64,000 bases of DNA from Thermus amyloliquefaciens (GTDB taxonomy: Bacteria; Deinococcota; Deinococci; Deinococcales; Thermaceae): positions 1,054,001-1,118,000 of the forward strand of contig NZ_JQMV01000003.1 of the NCBI RefSeq assembly GCF_000744885.1, read 5' to 3'. A program made the translations under genes and the position numbers. Under the pieces are notes generated by a model. That model was not told the origin of the DNA and ran no database searches. It saw nothing but the letters and a program-made list of their open reading frames with translations. This document shows positions 8,820-18,193 of the stretch, one piece after another (position 1 is the stretch's first letter; each line of letters begins with the position of its first letter).

Positions 8820-9991
8820 GGGTTTTGTTCGTGTCCAACGGGCCCACCGAGGACGCCATCGGCGCCCGCATCGCCGCCCAGCTTGGCCACGCCATCTGGG
8901 CCCTTCCCCTGGTGGGCCGTGGCAACGCCTACCAGGGGGTGGCTCAAGAGGTCCTAGGACCCAGGAAGGAGATGCCTTCGGGGGGGTTCCTCTTCGGCAG
9001 CCTGGCCAACCTTGTGGCCGACCTGAAGGCAGGGTTCCTCTCCATGAGCCTCGCCCAGTGGCAGGCCGCCTGGGCCTTCCAGCCCGACGCCGTGGTGGTG
9101 GTGGGGGACGCCTATGCCCTCAGCGTGGGGGTTCTGGCCGCCCGGGGCAAACCCCTGTACCACGTGAACCCCTTGGTTTCCGCGCACTACCTGGAGGCTG
9201 TTCGTCCCTTAGAGCTCCTTCTGGACTGGGGGGGAAGCGACTTCACCCCCTACGAGCGCCTCCTCCACCGCAAGGCCCAAGCGGTGTTCGTACGGGACGA
9301 ACCTAGCCTCAGGCGGCTTCGCCGCCTGGGCGTCCCCCACGCTTACTGGTACGGAAGCTTTGCCATGGACCTCCTACCCCCACCGGAGCGGGACCTCGCT
9401 CCCTGGGTGGGTGAGGAACCCCTCCTGGCCCTGCTCCCAGGCACCAGGGGCGACGAGGCCTTCAGCCTTCCCCTCATGCTGGAGGCCGCTTTACGGCTTC
9501 CCCTCATCCCGGCGGTGGCCTGGGCCAAGGGATGGGAGGCGCTTCCCCCCCTGCCGGGCTGGCAAAGCCAAGAGGTTGCCCCTGAGGCCTTGCGGCTGGA
9601 AAGGGACGGCAAGACCGCCTGGGTCTTCCGAGGGGCCTTCTCCGCCATCCTCCACCGAAGCCGCCTGGCCCTGGCCACCGCGGGCACGGCCACGGAGCAG
9701 GCGGCAGGCTTAGGGGTTCCCGCGGTAGCCTTCCCCACCCCCGGCCCCCAGTTCACCCGAGCCTTCGCCTCCAGGCAGAAACGCCTCCTCGGGGAGGCGC
9801 TCCATCTCACGGAGGCCCAGCCCGACCAGGTGGCGGCCGCCGCCCAACGCCTGCTGCAGAACGAGGACCTCTACGCCCGAGCCAGCCTAGCCGGAAGGGA
9901 GCGCATAGGCCCCCCTGGGGGCATACAGGGAGCGGCCCGCCATATCCGGGAGGACCTGCACCGCATAGGTTCGTTCCATGCGGTATGCTAA
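8816..9991 (+). CDS. LpxB-like glycosyltransferase-related protein
   Basis: A 391-residue protein related to lipid-A-disaccharide synthase (LpxB, GT-B fold). It opens MRVLFVSNGPTEDAIGARIA, with VVVVGDAYAL mid-domain, then LLALLPGTRGDEAFSLPLML and the C-terminal TAGTATEQAAGLGVPAVAFP, which resembles the nucleotide-sugar site. Thermus has no classical lipid A, so true LpxB activity is unlikely. Homologues in cyanobacteria and Deinococcus-Thermus are annotated only as LpxB-related. It overlaps pcp by 4 nt and is followed by glycosyltransferase, transporter and deacetylase genes, which points to glycolipid or envelope polysaccharide synthesis. Substrate unknown. Confidence 0.8.
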   Translation: MRVLFVSNGPTEDAIGARIAAQLGHAIWALPLVGRGNAYQGVAQEVLGPRKEMPSGGFLFGSLANLVADLKAGFLSMSLAQWQAAWAFQPDAVVVVGDAYALSVGVLAARGKPLYHVNPLVSAHYLEAVRPLELLLDWGGSDFTPYERLLHRKAQAVFVRDEPSLRRLRRLGVPHAYWYGSFAMDLLPPPERDLAPWVGEEPLLALLPGTRGDEAFSLPLMLEAALRLPLIPAVAWAKGWEALPPLPGWQSQEVAPEALRLERDGKTAWVFRGAFSAILHRSRLALATAGTATEQAAGLGVPAVAFPTPGPQFTRAFASRQKRLLGEALHLTEAQPDQVAAAAQRLLQNEDLYARASLAGRERIGPPGGIQGAARHIREDLHRIGSFHAVC

Positions 9992-9998
9992 GCCCCGC

Positions 9999-11210
9999 AT
10001 GCGCCTCTACCGCGTAGGCCTCTTCACCGACGTCTACTTTCCCAACCCCAACGGGGTGACCACCAGCGTTTACCTGCTCCTAAGGGAGCTTCGGCGAATG
10101 GGGCACGAGGCCTGGGTGGTGGCTCCCCACCACCCGGAAGCTCCTGAACGGGAGGAGGGGGTGGTCCGGGTCCCCTCCGTGGCCTACCCCTTCTATGAGG
10201 GGCAGCAAATCGCCCTACCCTCTTCGCGCCACCTGCCCACGGAGTTTGAGCTGATCCACACCCACACCCCCCTCACCCTGGGGGTCTGGGGGCTAAGGAT
10301 CGCCCGGAGCAAGGGCCTGCCCCACGTCTCCACCTTCCACACCCATTACGAGAAGTACGCCCACTACGTCCCAGGGCTGGCCATACTGGACAAGTACACG
10401 GGCATCATCCCTAGGCTGGCCAAGGCCTTTTACAACCGGGTGGAGGTGGTCATCGCCCCCACGGAGCCCGTGAAGCGGCTGGCAGAGGGCTACGGCATTG
10501 AGCGCCCCATCCGGGTCATCCCCACGGGGATCGATAACCGCCTCCTGGAAGAGGCCCCCCTCCCCTCCCCCTCCCCCTGGCCCGAGGGCAAGCGTCGCCT
10601 CATCACCGTGGGGCGCCTGGGGAAGGAGAAGTCCTTTGACGTGGTGCTGAAGGCGGTGGCGGAACTGGCCAAGGAACAGGACGTCTTCCTGGTGCACATC
10701 GGGGAGGGTCCGGAGCTCCACCCCCTCGAGCGCCTGGCCAGGGAGCTGGGCATCGCCGAGCGGGTGCGCTTCCTGGGTCCTGTGCCCTACAAGGAGATCG
10801 GGGGCTACTACCGCCTGGCCGAGCTTTTCCTCTTCGCCAGCGAAACGGAAACCCAAGGGCTCGTGATCTGGGAGGCCCAGGCCATGGGGGTGCCGGTGGT
10901 GGCCGTGGGGGCGGAAGGGGTGCTGGAGGGGGTGGAGGACGGGAGGACGGGGTACCTGGTGCCCCCCGGGGACTTTAAAGCCTTGGCGGACAAGGCCTCG
11001 GACCTTTTGCGGGACGAGGAAAAGCGGCAGCGCTTCAGCCTCCAGGCCCGCGCCTGGGCCTTGGAGCGCTCGGCGGAGCGCATCGCGGAAAGGATCGTGG
11101 CCGTCTACGACGAGGCGGGCGAGATCCTGCGGGTGGAGCCGAAGAGGCTCATCTTCCCCTTCCCCCGTCTTCCCCGAAATAGCCTCGAGGATCGCCCAGG
11201 AGGTTTCTGA
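9999..11210 (+). CDS. Glycosyltransferase family 4
   Basis: A 403-residue retaining GT-B glycosyltransferase, probably transferring a hexose to a diacylglycerol or envelope acceptor. The N-terminal acceptor domain has [19 protein letters not shown] and [16 protein letters not shown]. The C-terminal donor domain has [31 protein letters not shown] and the EX7E motif around [19 protein letters not shown]. The sequence resembles alpha-glucosyl/galactosyl-diacylglycerol synthases. I prefer ATG at 9999 (MRLYRVGLF) over 9978, since family members start almost directly at the first beta strand. Its 3' end overlaps the convergent GT2 gene by 62 nt. Confidence 0.88.
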   Translation: MRLYRVGLFTDVYFPNPNGVTTSVYLLLRELRRMGHEAWVVAPHHPEAPEREEGVVRVPSVAYPFYEGQQIALPSSRHLPTEFELIHTHTPLTLGVWGLRIARSKGLPHVSTFHTHYEKYAHYVPGLAILDKYTGIIPRLAKAFYNRVEVVIAPTEPVKRLAEGYGIERPIRVIPTGIDNRLLEEAPLPSPSPWPEGKRRLITVGRLGKEKSFDVVLKAVAELAKEQDVFLVHIGEGPELHPLERLARELGIAERVRFLGPVPYKEIGGYYRLAELFLFASETETQGLVIWEAQAMGVPVVAVGAEGVLEGVEDGRTGYLVPPGDFKALADKASDLLRDEEKRQRFSLQARAWALERSAERIAERIVAVYDEAGEILRVEPKRLIFPFPRLPRNSLEDRPGGF

Positions 11211-11832
11211 ACTGCCGTAGGAGAAACCTCCCCCACCCCCCCTTGAGCCTACGGGCCGAGGTGAGGACCAAGGCCCGGGGCACATAGCGTACCGGGCCTT
11301 GCCCGAGGAGCTTCCATCCCAAAAGCACGTCCTCCCGGGCCTCCACCTGGGGAAACCCCCCCACCCGCAGGGCTGCCTCCTTGAGCACCATCATGTTGGC
11401 CCCGGCCAGGTTGGGCCGCCCAAAGAGGGCCATGAGGTGGAGGAAGGCGCGGTAGCCCCACTCCGAAAGCAGGGCCTCCCCGGCGGAAACCCCATAGAAG
11501 CGCAAGGGGCCGTACAGGGCCACCGCCCCCTGCGCCTTTTCCGCCAGGGCCTCGAGCCAGCCGGGGATGGGCAGGGAGTCGGCATCGGTCATGGCCACCC
11601 ACTCCCCCCGGGCGGCCAGAAGCCCCGCCTGGCGGGCGTGGGCCACCCCCTTCTTGGCGCAGTGCACCACCCGTACCCCATAGGCCTCCGCCACCTCCCG
11701 GGTGCGGTCGGTGGAAGCGTTGTCCACCACGATCACCTCAAAGGGGGGAAGGGTCTGTTGCAAAACCGCCTGCAAGGCGCCAGGCAACAGGGCTTCCTCG
11801 TTGTGGGCAGGGATCACCACGCTGATGCGCAC
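11149..11832 (-). CDS. Glycosyltransferase family 2
   Basis: A 227-residue GT-A inverting glycosyltransferase. Motifs: [18 protein letters not shown] at the start, [15 protein letters not shown], and the metal-binding DxD equivalent MTDADSLP near residue 86. The C-terminus has a [14 protein letters not shown] acceptor motif. No transmembrane segment is obvious. It starts with GTG at 11832, behind a minus-strand TAAAGT (11844-11839) with a 6-nt gap, so the mRNA is probably leaderless. The -10 overlaps that of the divergent MFS gene. Part of the glycan cluster; sugar and acceptor unknown. Confidence 0.9.
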   Translation of the reverse strand: MRISVVIPAHNEEALLPGALQAVLQQTLPPFEVIVVDNASTDRTREVAEAYGVRVVHCAKKGVAHARQAGLLAARGEWVAMTDADSLPIPGWLEALAEKAQGAVALYGPLRFYGVSAGEALLSEWGYRAFLHLMALFGRPNLAGANMMVLKEAALRVGGFPQVEAREDVLLGWKLLGQGPVRYVPRALVLTSARRLKGGWGRFLLRQFRNLLGDPRGYFGEDGGRGR

Positions 11833-11835
11833 GGG

Positions 11836-11844
11836 TATACTTTA
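11836..11844. promoter_or_regulatory. Overlapping divergent -10 elements (GT2 / MFS)
   Basis: Plus-strand TATACT (11836-11841) lies 5 nt before the MFS GTG. Minus-strand TAAAGT (11844-11839) lies 6 nt before the GT2 GTG. The two hexamers share three base pairs, so RNA polymerase can open only one direction at a time. Both transcripts would be leaderless. Confidence 0.55.
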
Positions 11845-11846
11845 GC

Positions 11847-13013
11847 GTGTTTCGTTTTCTCCCGTGGGCCAAGGAGGGGCTTTCCGTCTTCCTCCGCCTG
11901 GTCCTAGCCGTGGGGCTTATGGAGGGGGTACGGAGCGGCTTCTTCGCTGGCCTCCTCCCCTTCTACGCCCCGGAGCACCTGGGGCTCGGGCCTACCACCT
12001 TCACCTTGGCCTTTACCTTCCACCAGCTCTCCGAGAACCTTTCCAAGACCTTTGGCGGGCTTCTGGCGGAAAGGGTGGGGTTTGGACGCACGGTAAGCCT
12101 GGCTGCCCTGATCGGCTTCCTCACCCTCCTCCTTACCCCCATGGCCCATGCCGGCTGGGTCCTATGGGGGCTCGCCGTCCTCTGGGGGCTTAGCATGTCC
12201 ACCTTGTACCCCGGGCTCATGACCCTGGCCAGCCGCATCGCCGTTCCCGGACGGGAGGCCAGGGCCCTATCCTTTACCCTGACCTTGGTGATGCCCTGGG
12301 TGGGCATCGGCCTCGTGGGGGTGGGGCAGGTGGCCCAGAAGGACTCGGAAACGGCCCTCACCCTCCTCATCCTGGCCCAGGGTTTGGTCCTGCTCCTCGC
12401 CCTTAGCCTTTTCCCGTTCCGCATCCCGATCCCCAAGACGGCACGGGAACCCTACCCCTTCCACCGGCTTCTTCTCTTCCTCCCCGCCGCCTTCGGCCAA
12501 ACCTTCGCCCCCGCCTTGGTCTCCCTCTTCATCTTGCGCTTTGCCAAGGAGGAGCTGGGCCTCGAGCCCATCGCCCTAGGAGGGCTCCTCCTCTTGGGCG
12601 GGGGCCTCGCCTTTGGCCTCCTGCCCCTTACCGGCCGGCAGGTGGACCGGCGGGGCTACCGCTTTGCCCTGGTGAGCGGCCTTCTCCTCCTGGCCTTGGT
12701 GATGGCGCACCTGGCCTTCGCCACGAGCCCCTGGGAGCTTTTGTGGCTCGCCGCCCTGGGCGGCCTTGGCTTCAGCCTTTTCCTACCCGGCTGGAATGGC
12801 TTCCTGGCCAAAAACCTGCCCCAGGAAAACCGGGCCGCCATCTGGGGCGGGCTGATGACCGTGGAGGGGCTGGGGGTGGCCTTGGGGCCTGCGGTGGGAG
12901 GGCTCCTTTGGGAGACCTTCGGCATAAGGGCCCCCTTGCTTTTCGGTAGCGCCATCTTCCTTGCGCTTAGCCTCTTTTACGCCGCCCTCTTCTGGAGAAT
13001 GCGATGGAACTGA
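11847..13013 (+). CDS. MFS transporter
   Basis: A 388-residue protein with about 12 hydrophobic segments typical of the major facilitator superfamily. It has the loop 2-3 signature LAERVGFGRTVSL, and around residue 260 PLTGRQVDRRGYRFALVSGL at the equivalent loop in the second half. Inner-membrane location. The substrate cannot be read. It sits between glycosyltransferase genes and a polysaccharide deacetylase, so export of a glycan or lipid precursor, or drug efflux, are both possible. It starts with GTG 5 nt after TATACT and overlaps the next gene by 10 nt. Confidence 0.88.
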   Translation: MFRFLPWAKEGLSVFLRLVLAVGLMEGVRSGFFAGLLPFYAPEHLGLGPTTFTLAFTFHQLSENLSKTFGGLLAERVGFGRTVSLAALIGFLTLLLTPMAHAGWVLWGLAVLWGLSMSTLYPGLMTLASRIAVPGREARALSFTLTLVMPWVGIGLVGVGQVAQKDSETALTLLILAQGLVLLLALSLFPFRIPIPKTAREPYPFHRLLLFLPAAFGQTFAPALVSLFILRFAKEELGLEPIALGGLLLLGGGLAFGLLPLTGRQVDRRGYRFALVSGLLLLALVMAHLAFATSPWELLWLAALGGLGFSLFLPGWNGFLAKNLPQENRAAIWGGLMTVEGLGVALGPAVGGLLWETFGIRAPLLFGSAIFLALSLFYAALFWRMRWN

Positions 13014-14185
13014 TCCTGGGCCTAATCCTCCTCCTCTATGGGGTCTCGGACCTCCTCTTCCGCTTTTTGGGCCTTGGGGCCTACGCCCACGCCTCGAGGC
13101 GCACCCCCAAGGTGGCCCTCACCTTTGACGACGGCCCCTCGGAGAGGACCGAAGCCCTCCTGGACCTCCTAAGGCGGCACGGGGTCAAGGCCACCTTCTT
13201 CCTCACCGGGGAGAGGGCCCGGGCCCGGCCCGACCTGGTGGAGGCCCTAAGGCGGGAGGGGCACCAGGTGGAGGACCACGGGGAGTGGCACCAGGCCTGG
13301 AAACTCTTCCTGCCCTGGCTGGAGTGGGCGCACATGCGCCGGAACCCGGGGCGCTACTACCGCCCGCCCCATGGGCTTCACACGCCCTTCACCCGGCTTT
13401 TCGCTCGCCTGCTGGGCAAGCGCATCGCCCTATGGGACTTGGAAAGCAAGGACTGGCTGGACCTTCCCCCCGAGGCCTTGGCGGAAAGGCTCCTTTACTA
13501 CCTGCGCCCTGGGTCCATCGTCCTCCTGCACGACGGCCCCGAGCGCACCCTTAGGCTTTTGGAACTGGCCTTGCCGCGGATGCTGGCCCTGGGCTACCGG
13601 CCGGTGACCCTGGAGGACCTCGCCCCCCGGCCCCTCACGCCCCGGCTGGCCCTCATCCGGGGCCTGCAAGGCCTCGAGGAGCGCTACAACCAGGCCCACG
13701 GGGTGGAGCGGGCGGGCTACGGCCCCTTTGACCTCTTCCGCGTGGAGAAAAAGCCCTTCCCCGGCCCCGACCTTCCGGGTCTACCCAGGGGCACCCCCGC
13801 CCTGGAACTCCACCTGGAAAGCCCCCGGGTCATGGAGCTCTCCACCTCGGAGACCATCCGGCAGGTAAGGGAAAGCCTGAAGAAGGTGGCCGCCCGGGTG
13901 GCCGAAGACCCTGAGGTGCGCCTGGTCTACGGCTACAGCTACCTGGCCCAGGGGGCCAGGCTCTTCGGCTTCCAAACCTCACCCCTGCCCCCTTGGCCCA
14001 GGCTTGTGGCTACCCTGGCCAGCGCCTGGTTCCTTTGGCTGTACCGCGGGGAGCTCCTGAGGTGGGACCGGGCCTGGGCCCAACTGGGCTACCTCAGCCG
14101 CGAGGAGCTCCTAAGGCGATTCCCACCGTCCACTCCCGCTTCCCCACCCCCGGCACCCGGTGCAGGGCAAACCCCGCCTCCTTGA
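13004..14185 (+). CDS. Polysaccharide deacetylase with C-terminal YkoP-like domain
   Basis: 393 residues: an N-terminal membrane helix (1-~25), a NodB-type deacetylase domain (~35-210), then a ~170-residue C-terminal region. Catalytic features are present: LTFDDGPSE (Asp42-Asp43), the metal-binding HGEWH (His92, His96) and LLHDGPERTL. Such enzymes remove N- or O-acetyl groups from peptidoglycan or surface glycans. The C-terminal part (LESPRVMELSTSETIRQ, VYGYSYLAQGARLFGF) resembles the YkoP family found fused to or next to deacetylases; that is a less certain call. The tail is Pro-rich and overlaps the convergent mnmD gene by 92 nt. The start overlaps the MFS gene. Confidence 0.85.
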   Translation: MELILGLILLLYGVSDLLFRFLGLGAYAHASRRTPKVALTFDDGPSERTEALLDLLRRHGVKATFFLTGERARARPDLVEALRREGHQVEDHGEWHQAWKLFLPWLEWAHMRRNPGRYYRPPHGLHTPFTRLFARLLGKRIALWDLESKDWLDLPPEALAERLLYYLRPGSIVLLHDGPERTLRLLELALPRMLALGYRPVTLEDLAPRPLTPRLALIRGLQGLEERYNQAHGVERAGYGPFDLFRVEKKPFPGPDLPGLPRGTPALELHLESPRVMELSTSETIRQVRESLKKVAARVAEDPEVRLVYGYSYLAQGARLFGFQTSPLPPWPRLVATLASAWFLWLYRGELLRWDRAWAQLGYLSREELLRRFPPSTPASPPPAPGAGQTPPP

Positions 14186-14747
14186 GGGCCCGGCGGAAGG
14201 CCCCCTGAGCGGAGTAGGTGGCAAGCCTCCCCAAGGGCCGGGTGGCCCCGAAAAGCCTCCGGAGCACGGGGAGGCTCCAGGGTTCGGGGTTCACCCGGGG
14301 GCTGAAGGGGTCCAGGTAGACCGCCGTGGCCCAGCGCCGGGGAAGCGGGGCCTCCCGCACGTCCCCGAAAACCACCCAAAGCTCCCCCCAGGGGCCCGAG
14401 AAGCGCTCCCTAGGCCAAAGCCTTAGAAGCCCCTCAAAAACCTCCTCCGCCAAGGGGAGGGGAAGGCGGACCTTGGCCAGGAGCTCCGGGGAAAGGGGCT
14501 CCCTTTCCACCGCCAGGTACCGGAGGCGCACGCCCCGGCTCAGGGCGCTTTCCAGGGTCACCCGGAAGTTCACCCCAAGCCCCAGGCCCACCTCGAGGAC
14601 CCGCGGGGCGGGGTGCAGGTGGGTGAGGGTCTTCTCCAGGTAGAGCCTGCGGGCCTGGAGAAGCGCCCCCTGCCGGGGATGGTAGGCCTCCCCGTAGCCG
14701 GGATGAAAAAGGGTCGGCGTGCCGTCTTGGGTGAAGGCAAGCCGCAT
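14094..14747 (-). CDS. mnmD: MnmD-like tRNA (mnm5s2U34) methyltransferase
   Basis: A 217-residue SAM-dependent methyltransferase of the MnmC N-terminal/MnmD (DUF752) family, which finishes the mnm5U modification of tRNA wobble uridine. It has the SAM motif RVLEVGLGLGVNF, the downstream VVFGDVREAPLP, VYLDPFSPRVNPEPWS and TYSAQGAFRRALKEAGFALH; DPFSP(R/K)xNP(E/D)(L/W)W is a family signature. The start at 14747 shares an A with the TGA stop of the preceding surface protein gene (TGATG). A housekeeping enzyme coupled to a surface operon is unusual and probably reflects compaction. The 3' end overlaps the deacetylase gene. Confidence 0.85.
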   Translation of the reverse strand: MRLAFTQDGTPTLFHPGYGEAYHPRQGALLQARRLYLEKTLTHLHPAPRVLEVGLGLGVNFRVTLESALSRGVRLRYLAVEREPLSPELLAKVRLPLPLAEEVFEGLLRLWPRERFSGPWGELWVVFGDVREAPLPRRWATAVYLDPFSPRVNPEPWSLPVLRRLFGATRPLGRLATYSAQGAFRRALKEAGFALHRVPGVGKREWTVGIALGAPRG

Positions 14748-17700
14748 CAGCGCACCTTTACCCGGTAGCACACCTCCCCCGACTCCCCTGGCCCCACACT
14801 GCCCACCTCCACCCTCACCAGGCCGCCTGCCATCTCCCCGGCATCATCCCCCGTCTGGGCGGTAAGGTACTGGGTGGCACCCGCATGGGTCCAGCGGATG
14901 GCCTTGCCCCCGTAGTCGGCCACGCTGGTGAGGGGGTCGGTGAAGAAGGGCACGGGGTCGGAAAGGGTGAAGAGGCCAACGGGCTGGGTTCCCAGGTTGC
15001 GGTAGGCGATGCAGTACTCCAGCACATCCCCAGGCTTTCCCTGCCCCGTGGCGGCAAAGGGGGTGTTCTGGGTCACGTTGCGCACCCGTTTTTCCAGGCG
15101 GACCTCACCCCCCGTCACCTGCACGGTGTCCGTGAGGGAGTCAGGCTCCTGGACCCCGGGGTTCCCACTCCACGCAAGCCTGGCCTCCACGAGGGCGATA
15201 TCCGTGGCCCCCATGGGCTCCCCCGCCGGCACCAGGACCCGCACCTCCACCCGGCAGGCCTTCAGGCTGCCCTCGGGCTCCCGGGGCCAAGAACCCCCCA
15301 CAGGGAAGGTGTAAGGCAAGGAGGTCCAGTCCTCCCCTGGGCCAAAGCTACCGTCGCAGTCCCCATCCACCCGGACCTGGTAGGTGTAGCGGGGAGTGGG
15401 TGGGGAGGCCAGGTCCAGGGTGACGTCCCCAAGGGTGCCCGGGCGGTACCAGTGGCTGAAGGTGTACACCCCGGGGGAAGAGGTCTGTCCGGAGCCATCG
15501 GGATAGAAGCGGCTATCCCCGACCACCCCGAAGTTCCGCTCCCTAACCCCACCCGCCAGGGAAGAGGCCGGGCCCAGGGAAACCGTGGCCCCAGGGGAGT
15601 TGGGGGCCGTGGCCGCCTGCCAGCTTGCCACCTTTGTGGCCGTGCTCCCGTCGTTGTAACCCGTGGCCGGGCGCAGGGGATGGGTGAGGGTAACGGTGCC
15701 CCAGCTGGCCGGGAGGTAGAGGCGGTAGTAGCCCGTCCCGTCCGTGAGGGTGATGCGGGTGTTGGTGCCGTCCGTGGCCCGCACCTCCACATTCCCCACC
15801 CCCGGCTCCCCGCCGTTTTGCCAGGCGTCGTTGGCCGTGCCCCCGCCCAGCCCGTGGTCCCAGAACACCCGGCCTTGCACCACTGACCCGTGGAAGAGGC
15901 CGAAGAGGAGATCTGAGGTATTGCCGCTCACCGTGAGGGAAAGGCTGCCCGTGGGGGGGTTCACGAAAAGCCAGCCAGAGGGCGGGGTGGGCACGGTGTC
16001 GCCCACGTCGTTGTTGTCGTCTACCAACAGAAGGTAACTGCCCGGAGCCACCCCCTGGAACTGGAAGGTCCCCGTGCCAGGGTCCACCTGGGCCACGGCC
16101 ACCACCACACTCCCCTGGACCAGCTTCACCCACACCGTGGTCCCGGTCTGCCAGTCCTCCCCAGGGTCCCGCATACCGTTTGGTTGCGTGTCGTGGTAGA
16201 GATAACCGGTCACGGCATAACCTGTCACGCTGAGGACAGCGGAAGCTGGGCTTTGACTGTTCCCCAGATCTGTTTGCAAAGCCCCCGCAGGCAAGGTGTT
16301 GGTATAGGTGCCGGGAGCGTTGGAAGTTACCTCTACCGTGAGGGTACACGCACCGCCCGCAGGTATTTGAGCCCCACTATGAAGGGTAATGGTTCCACTC
16401 CCCGGGTTAGCGGTTAGAACGCCTCCGGGGCAGGTGGTGGAGGCGTTGGCGGGGTTCGCCACCACCAGCCCATTGGGCAGCTGGTCCACCAAGTCAGCGG
16501 TGAGGGTGGCCGGATAGTTGTTGGGGTTGCTCAGGGTGAGGGTCAAGACACTGACACCTCCCACCGCAATGGTATCCGGGGAGAAAGCCTTGGAAAGGCT
16601 GGGTGGCTGAGGGGGCTCCACGGTCACGCTCACCTGGGCCTGGGCCGTCTGGCTGTAGCTGGTGCCCAAGGTAAGGCTGTTGTAGTCCACCCGCGCAGTG
16701 TTGAGGATATTTTGCCCGGCAGCACTGGGAAGCACCTGAACCCGGAAACGCACCTCGGCCCCTTGACTAGGCAAGAAGACGCCACCTTGGCTGGCATTCG
16801 CCCCAGTCCCCAACCGGAAGCGCACGCAAGGAGGACTGCCGGAAAGCTCGGGACAGGATGGGCTGTACTCCGCTATGTCGTCCCCGCTTTGGTCTGTCAT
16901 GCCCCCCGTGGGAGCCCCAGGAGCGTTCTGCACCACCTGTAGGCTTCCAGGAACGTACTGGGTTCCGGCGGGGAGGGGATCCAGCACCGTCACGTTTGTG
17001 GCGCCGTCAGTGCCCGTATTGGTGAAGCTTATGGTGTATTCCAGGATGTCACCCACGGAAACCTGCCCACCGTTCAAGTCGTTTGCGTTCTTAGTAAAAG
17101 TGGTGATTAGATCGGGCAAGTACAGATCCACGGCGAAGGTTAGCACCGCGGGAAAGAAGGCATCTCCTTGGGAGTAAAACTCCAGGTTGGCCGAGGTTGC
17201 CCCGTTCGGAATCTTCCCTGTGGCGTCAACCCGGTCCACATCAATTCCAAGCTGGTTCAAAAAGTCCGGGCTTTTGTTCGTAAAGCGCACTTCCAAATCA
17301 GATACGGAGCTATTGAAAAAATTGTTAGAGGGGTTCTGGCTGTCGCTGAGGGCAGACCCATTGACCCTTAGCTGATCCCCCGTAATACCCCCATCCCCTT
17401 CAAAGGCCACCGCTCCTAGGCGCGCGGTGACAGGGCCCACAAGGGGGGTCAGGAAACCAGAAGGTGTAATCGTTGCAGAAGGGAACCCCTCGAGTGACGA
17501 TACAACTGCTAAGCCATCGTATACAACAAGATTCTTGAAGGTGGCGCTGGGGCTTCTGTACACCACCACCAGGCTCCACCCCGCGTAGTAGCCCAAGAGG
17601 TCATTCCCCGTTTGGGCCCGAATCCCACCCACCCAGTAGGTACCGACCCCGGAAGTGCGCACAATGGATGTGACGTCGGCAAAGGCCACGTAAGGACGAT

Positions 17701-18193
17701 AGGTGTTGTTACCGCTGACAAAGTTAGTAGTAATCGTGCCAAGCACTGTGCCTGTAATGGTTTGGTACAGACTACTTCCGGGAGCTTTCAGGTATATGGT
17801 GTTTCTACCCGCATCATTCTCCCTTGCCCGAGCACCCCAGTACAAACCAGCCCACAACACCTCGGCATCGGAGGGAAGGGTCAGGGTTGCCGAGCTTGAT
17901 CCACCCCTGCCAGAGGGCCAAGTAGGGTTTGCTGGATCCGCATTAACGAAAATCATCCGGCGATTGGGGTCAAATTGACCACCGGAGATTGCTGTGTTAT
18001 TTGAGTTGGGGTTCCCCATCCAGTTTGTATCACAACTGGTAAAGGGCCATGCCGACATACACATCAAGGTGTTGCCAATGAGGAGAATATCCCCCCGCTC
18101 GTTCACTGGGCCGAATCTTGGCTGAAAGGGCGTTACCACTTGGCCAAGCGCGAGGCTCAAAGGAGCCAACAAGGCAAACATCCAGCGCTTCAT
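14747..18193 (-). CDS. Secreted surface protein with DUF11 and SdrD/CnaB-like repeats
   Basis: 1148 residues with a signal peptide (MKRWMFALLAPLSLALGQ). About 30-340 is an N-terminal module with VLWAGLYWGARA, a motif common at the head of DUF11 surface proteins. About 360-660 has two DUF11-type beta-sandwiches (GDILEYTISFTNTGTDGATN; LPNGLVVANPANASTTC). From ~665 there are two SdrD/CnaB-like domains (TGYLYHDTQPNGMRDPGEDW; VVQGRVFWDHGLGGG), then a last DUF11 module (KPGDVLEYCIAYRNLGTQPV). No sortase motif or barrel is seen. The part encoding residues 1-~669 is visibly richer in A/T than the rest. The gene is coupled by ATGA overlap to the 1806-residue protein. Function unknown; an extracellular envelope role is inferred. 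Confidence 0.85.
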   Translation of the reverse strand: MKRWMFALLAPLSLALGQVVTPFQPRFGPVNERGDILLIGNTLMCMSAWPFTSCDTNWMGNPNSNNTAISGGQFDPNRRMIFVNADPANPTWPSGRGGSSSATLTLPSDAEVLWAGLYWGARARENDAGRNTIYLKAPGSSLYQTITGTVLGTITTNFVSGNNTYRPYVAFADVTSIVRTSGVGTYWVGGIRAQTGNDLLGYYAGWSLVVVYRSPSATFKNLVVYDGLAVVSSLEGFPSATITPSGFLTPLVGPVTARLGAVAFEGDGGITGDQLRVNGSALSDSQNPSNNFFNSSVSDLEVRFTNKSPDFLNQLGIDVDRVDATGKIPNGATSANLEFYSQGDAFFPAVLTFAVDLYLPDLITTFTKNANDLNGGQVSVGDILEYTISFTNTGTDGATNVTVLDPLPAGTQYVPGSLQVVQNAPGAPTGGMTDQSGDDIAEYSPSCPELSGSPPCVRFRLGTGANASQGGVFLPSQGAEVRFRVQVLPSAAGQNILNTARVDYNSLTLGTSYSQTAQAQVSVTVEPPQPPSLSKAFSPDTIAVGGVSVLTLTLSNPNNYPATLTADLVDQLPNGLVVANPANASTTCPGGVLTANPGSGTITLHSGAQIPAGGACTLTVEVTSNAPGTYTNTLPAGALQTDLGNSQSPASAVLSVTGYAVTGYLYHDTQPNGMRDPGEDWQTGTTVWVKLVQGSVVVAVAQVDPGTGTFQFQGVAPGSYLLLVDDNNDVGDTVPTPPSGWLFVNPPTGSLSLTVSGNTSDLLFGLFHGSVVQGRVFWDHGLGGGTANDAWQNGGEPGVGNVEVRATDGTNTRITLTDGTGYYRLYLPASWGTVTLTHPLRPATGYNDGSTATKVASWQAATAPNSPGATVSLGPASSLAGGVRERNFGVVGDSRFYPDGSGQTSSPGVYTFSHWYRPGTLGDVTLDLASPPTPRYTYQVRVDGDCDGSFGPGEDWTSLPYTFPVGGSWPREPEGSLKACRVEVRVLVPAGEPMGATDIALVEARLAWSGNPGVQEPDSLTDTVQVTGGEVRLEKRVRNVTQNTPFAATGQGKPGDVLEYCIAYRNLGTQPVGLFTLSDPVPFFTDPLTSVADYGGKAIRWTHAGATQYLTAQTGDDAGEMAGGLVRVEVGSVGPGESGEVCYRVKVR

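Noticed and set aside
8816-9991. Genuine lpxB for lipid A synthesis
   Set aside because: No other lpx genes are near, and Thermus lacks classical lipid A; the protein fits the LpxB-related uncharacterised group.
9978-9998. Upstream ATG for the GT4 gene
   Set aside because: MRYAKP adds residues not found in the family and increases overlap with the LpxB-like gene. ATG 9999 is preferred, though 9978 is not excluded.
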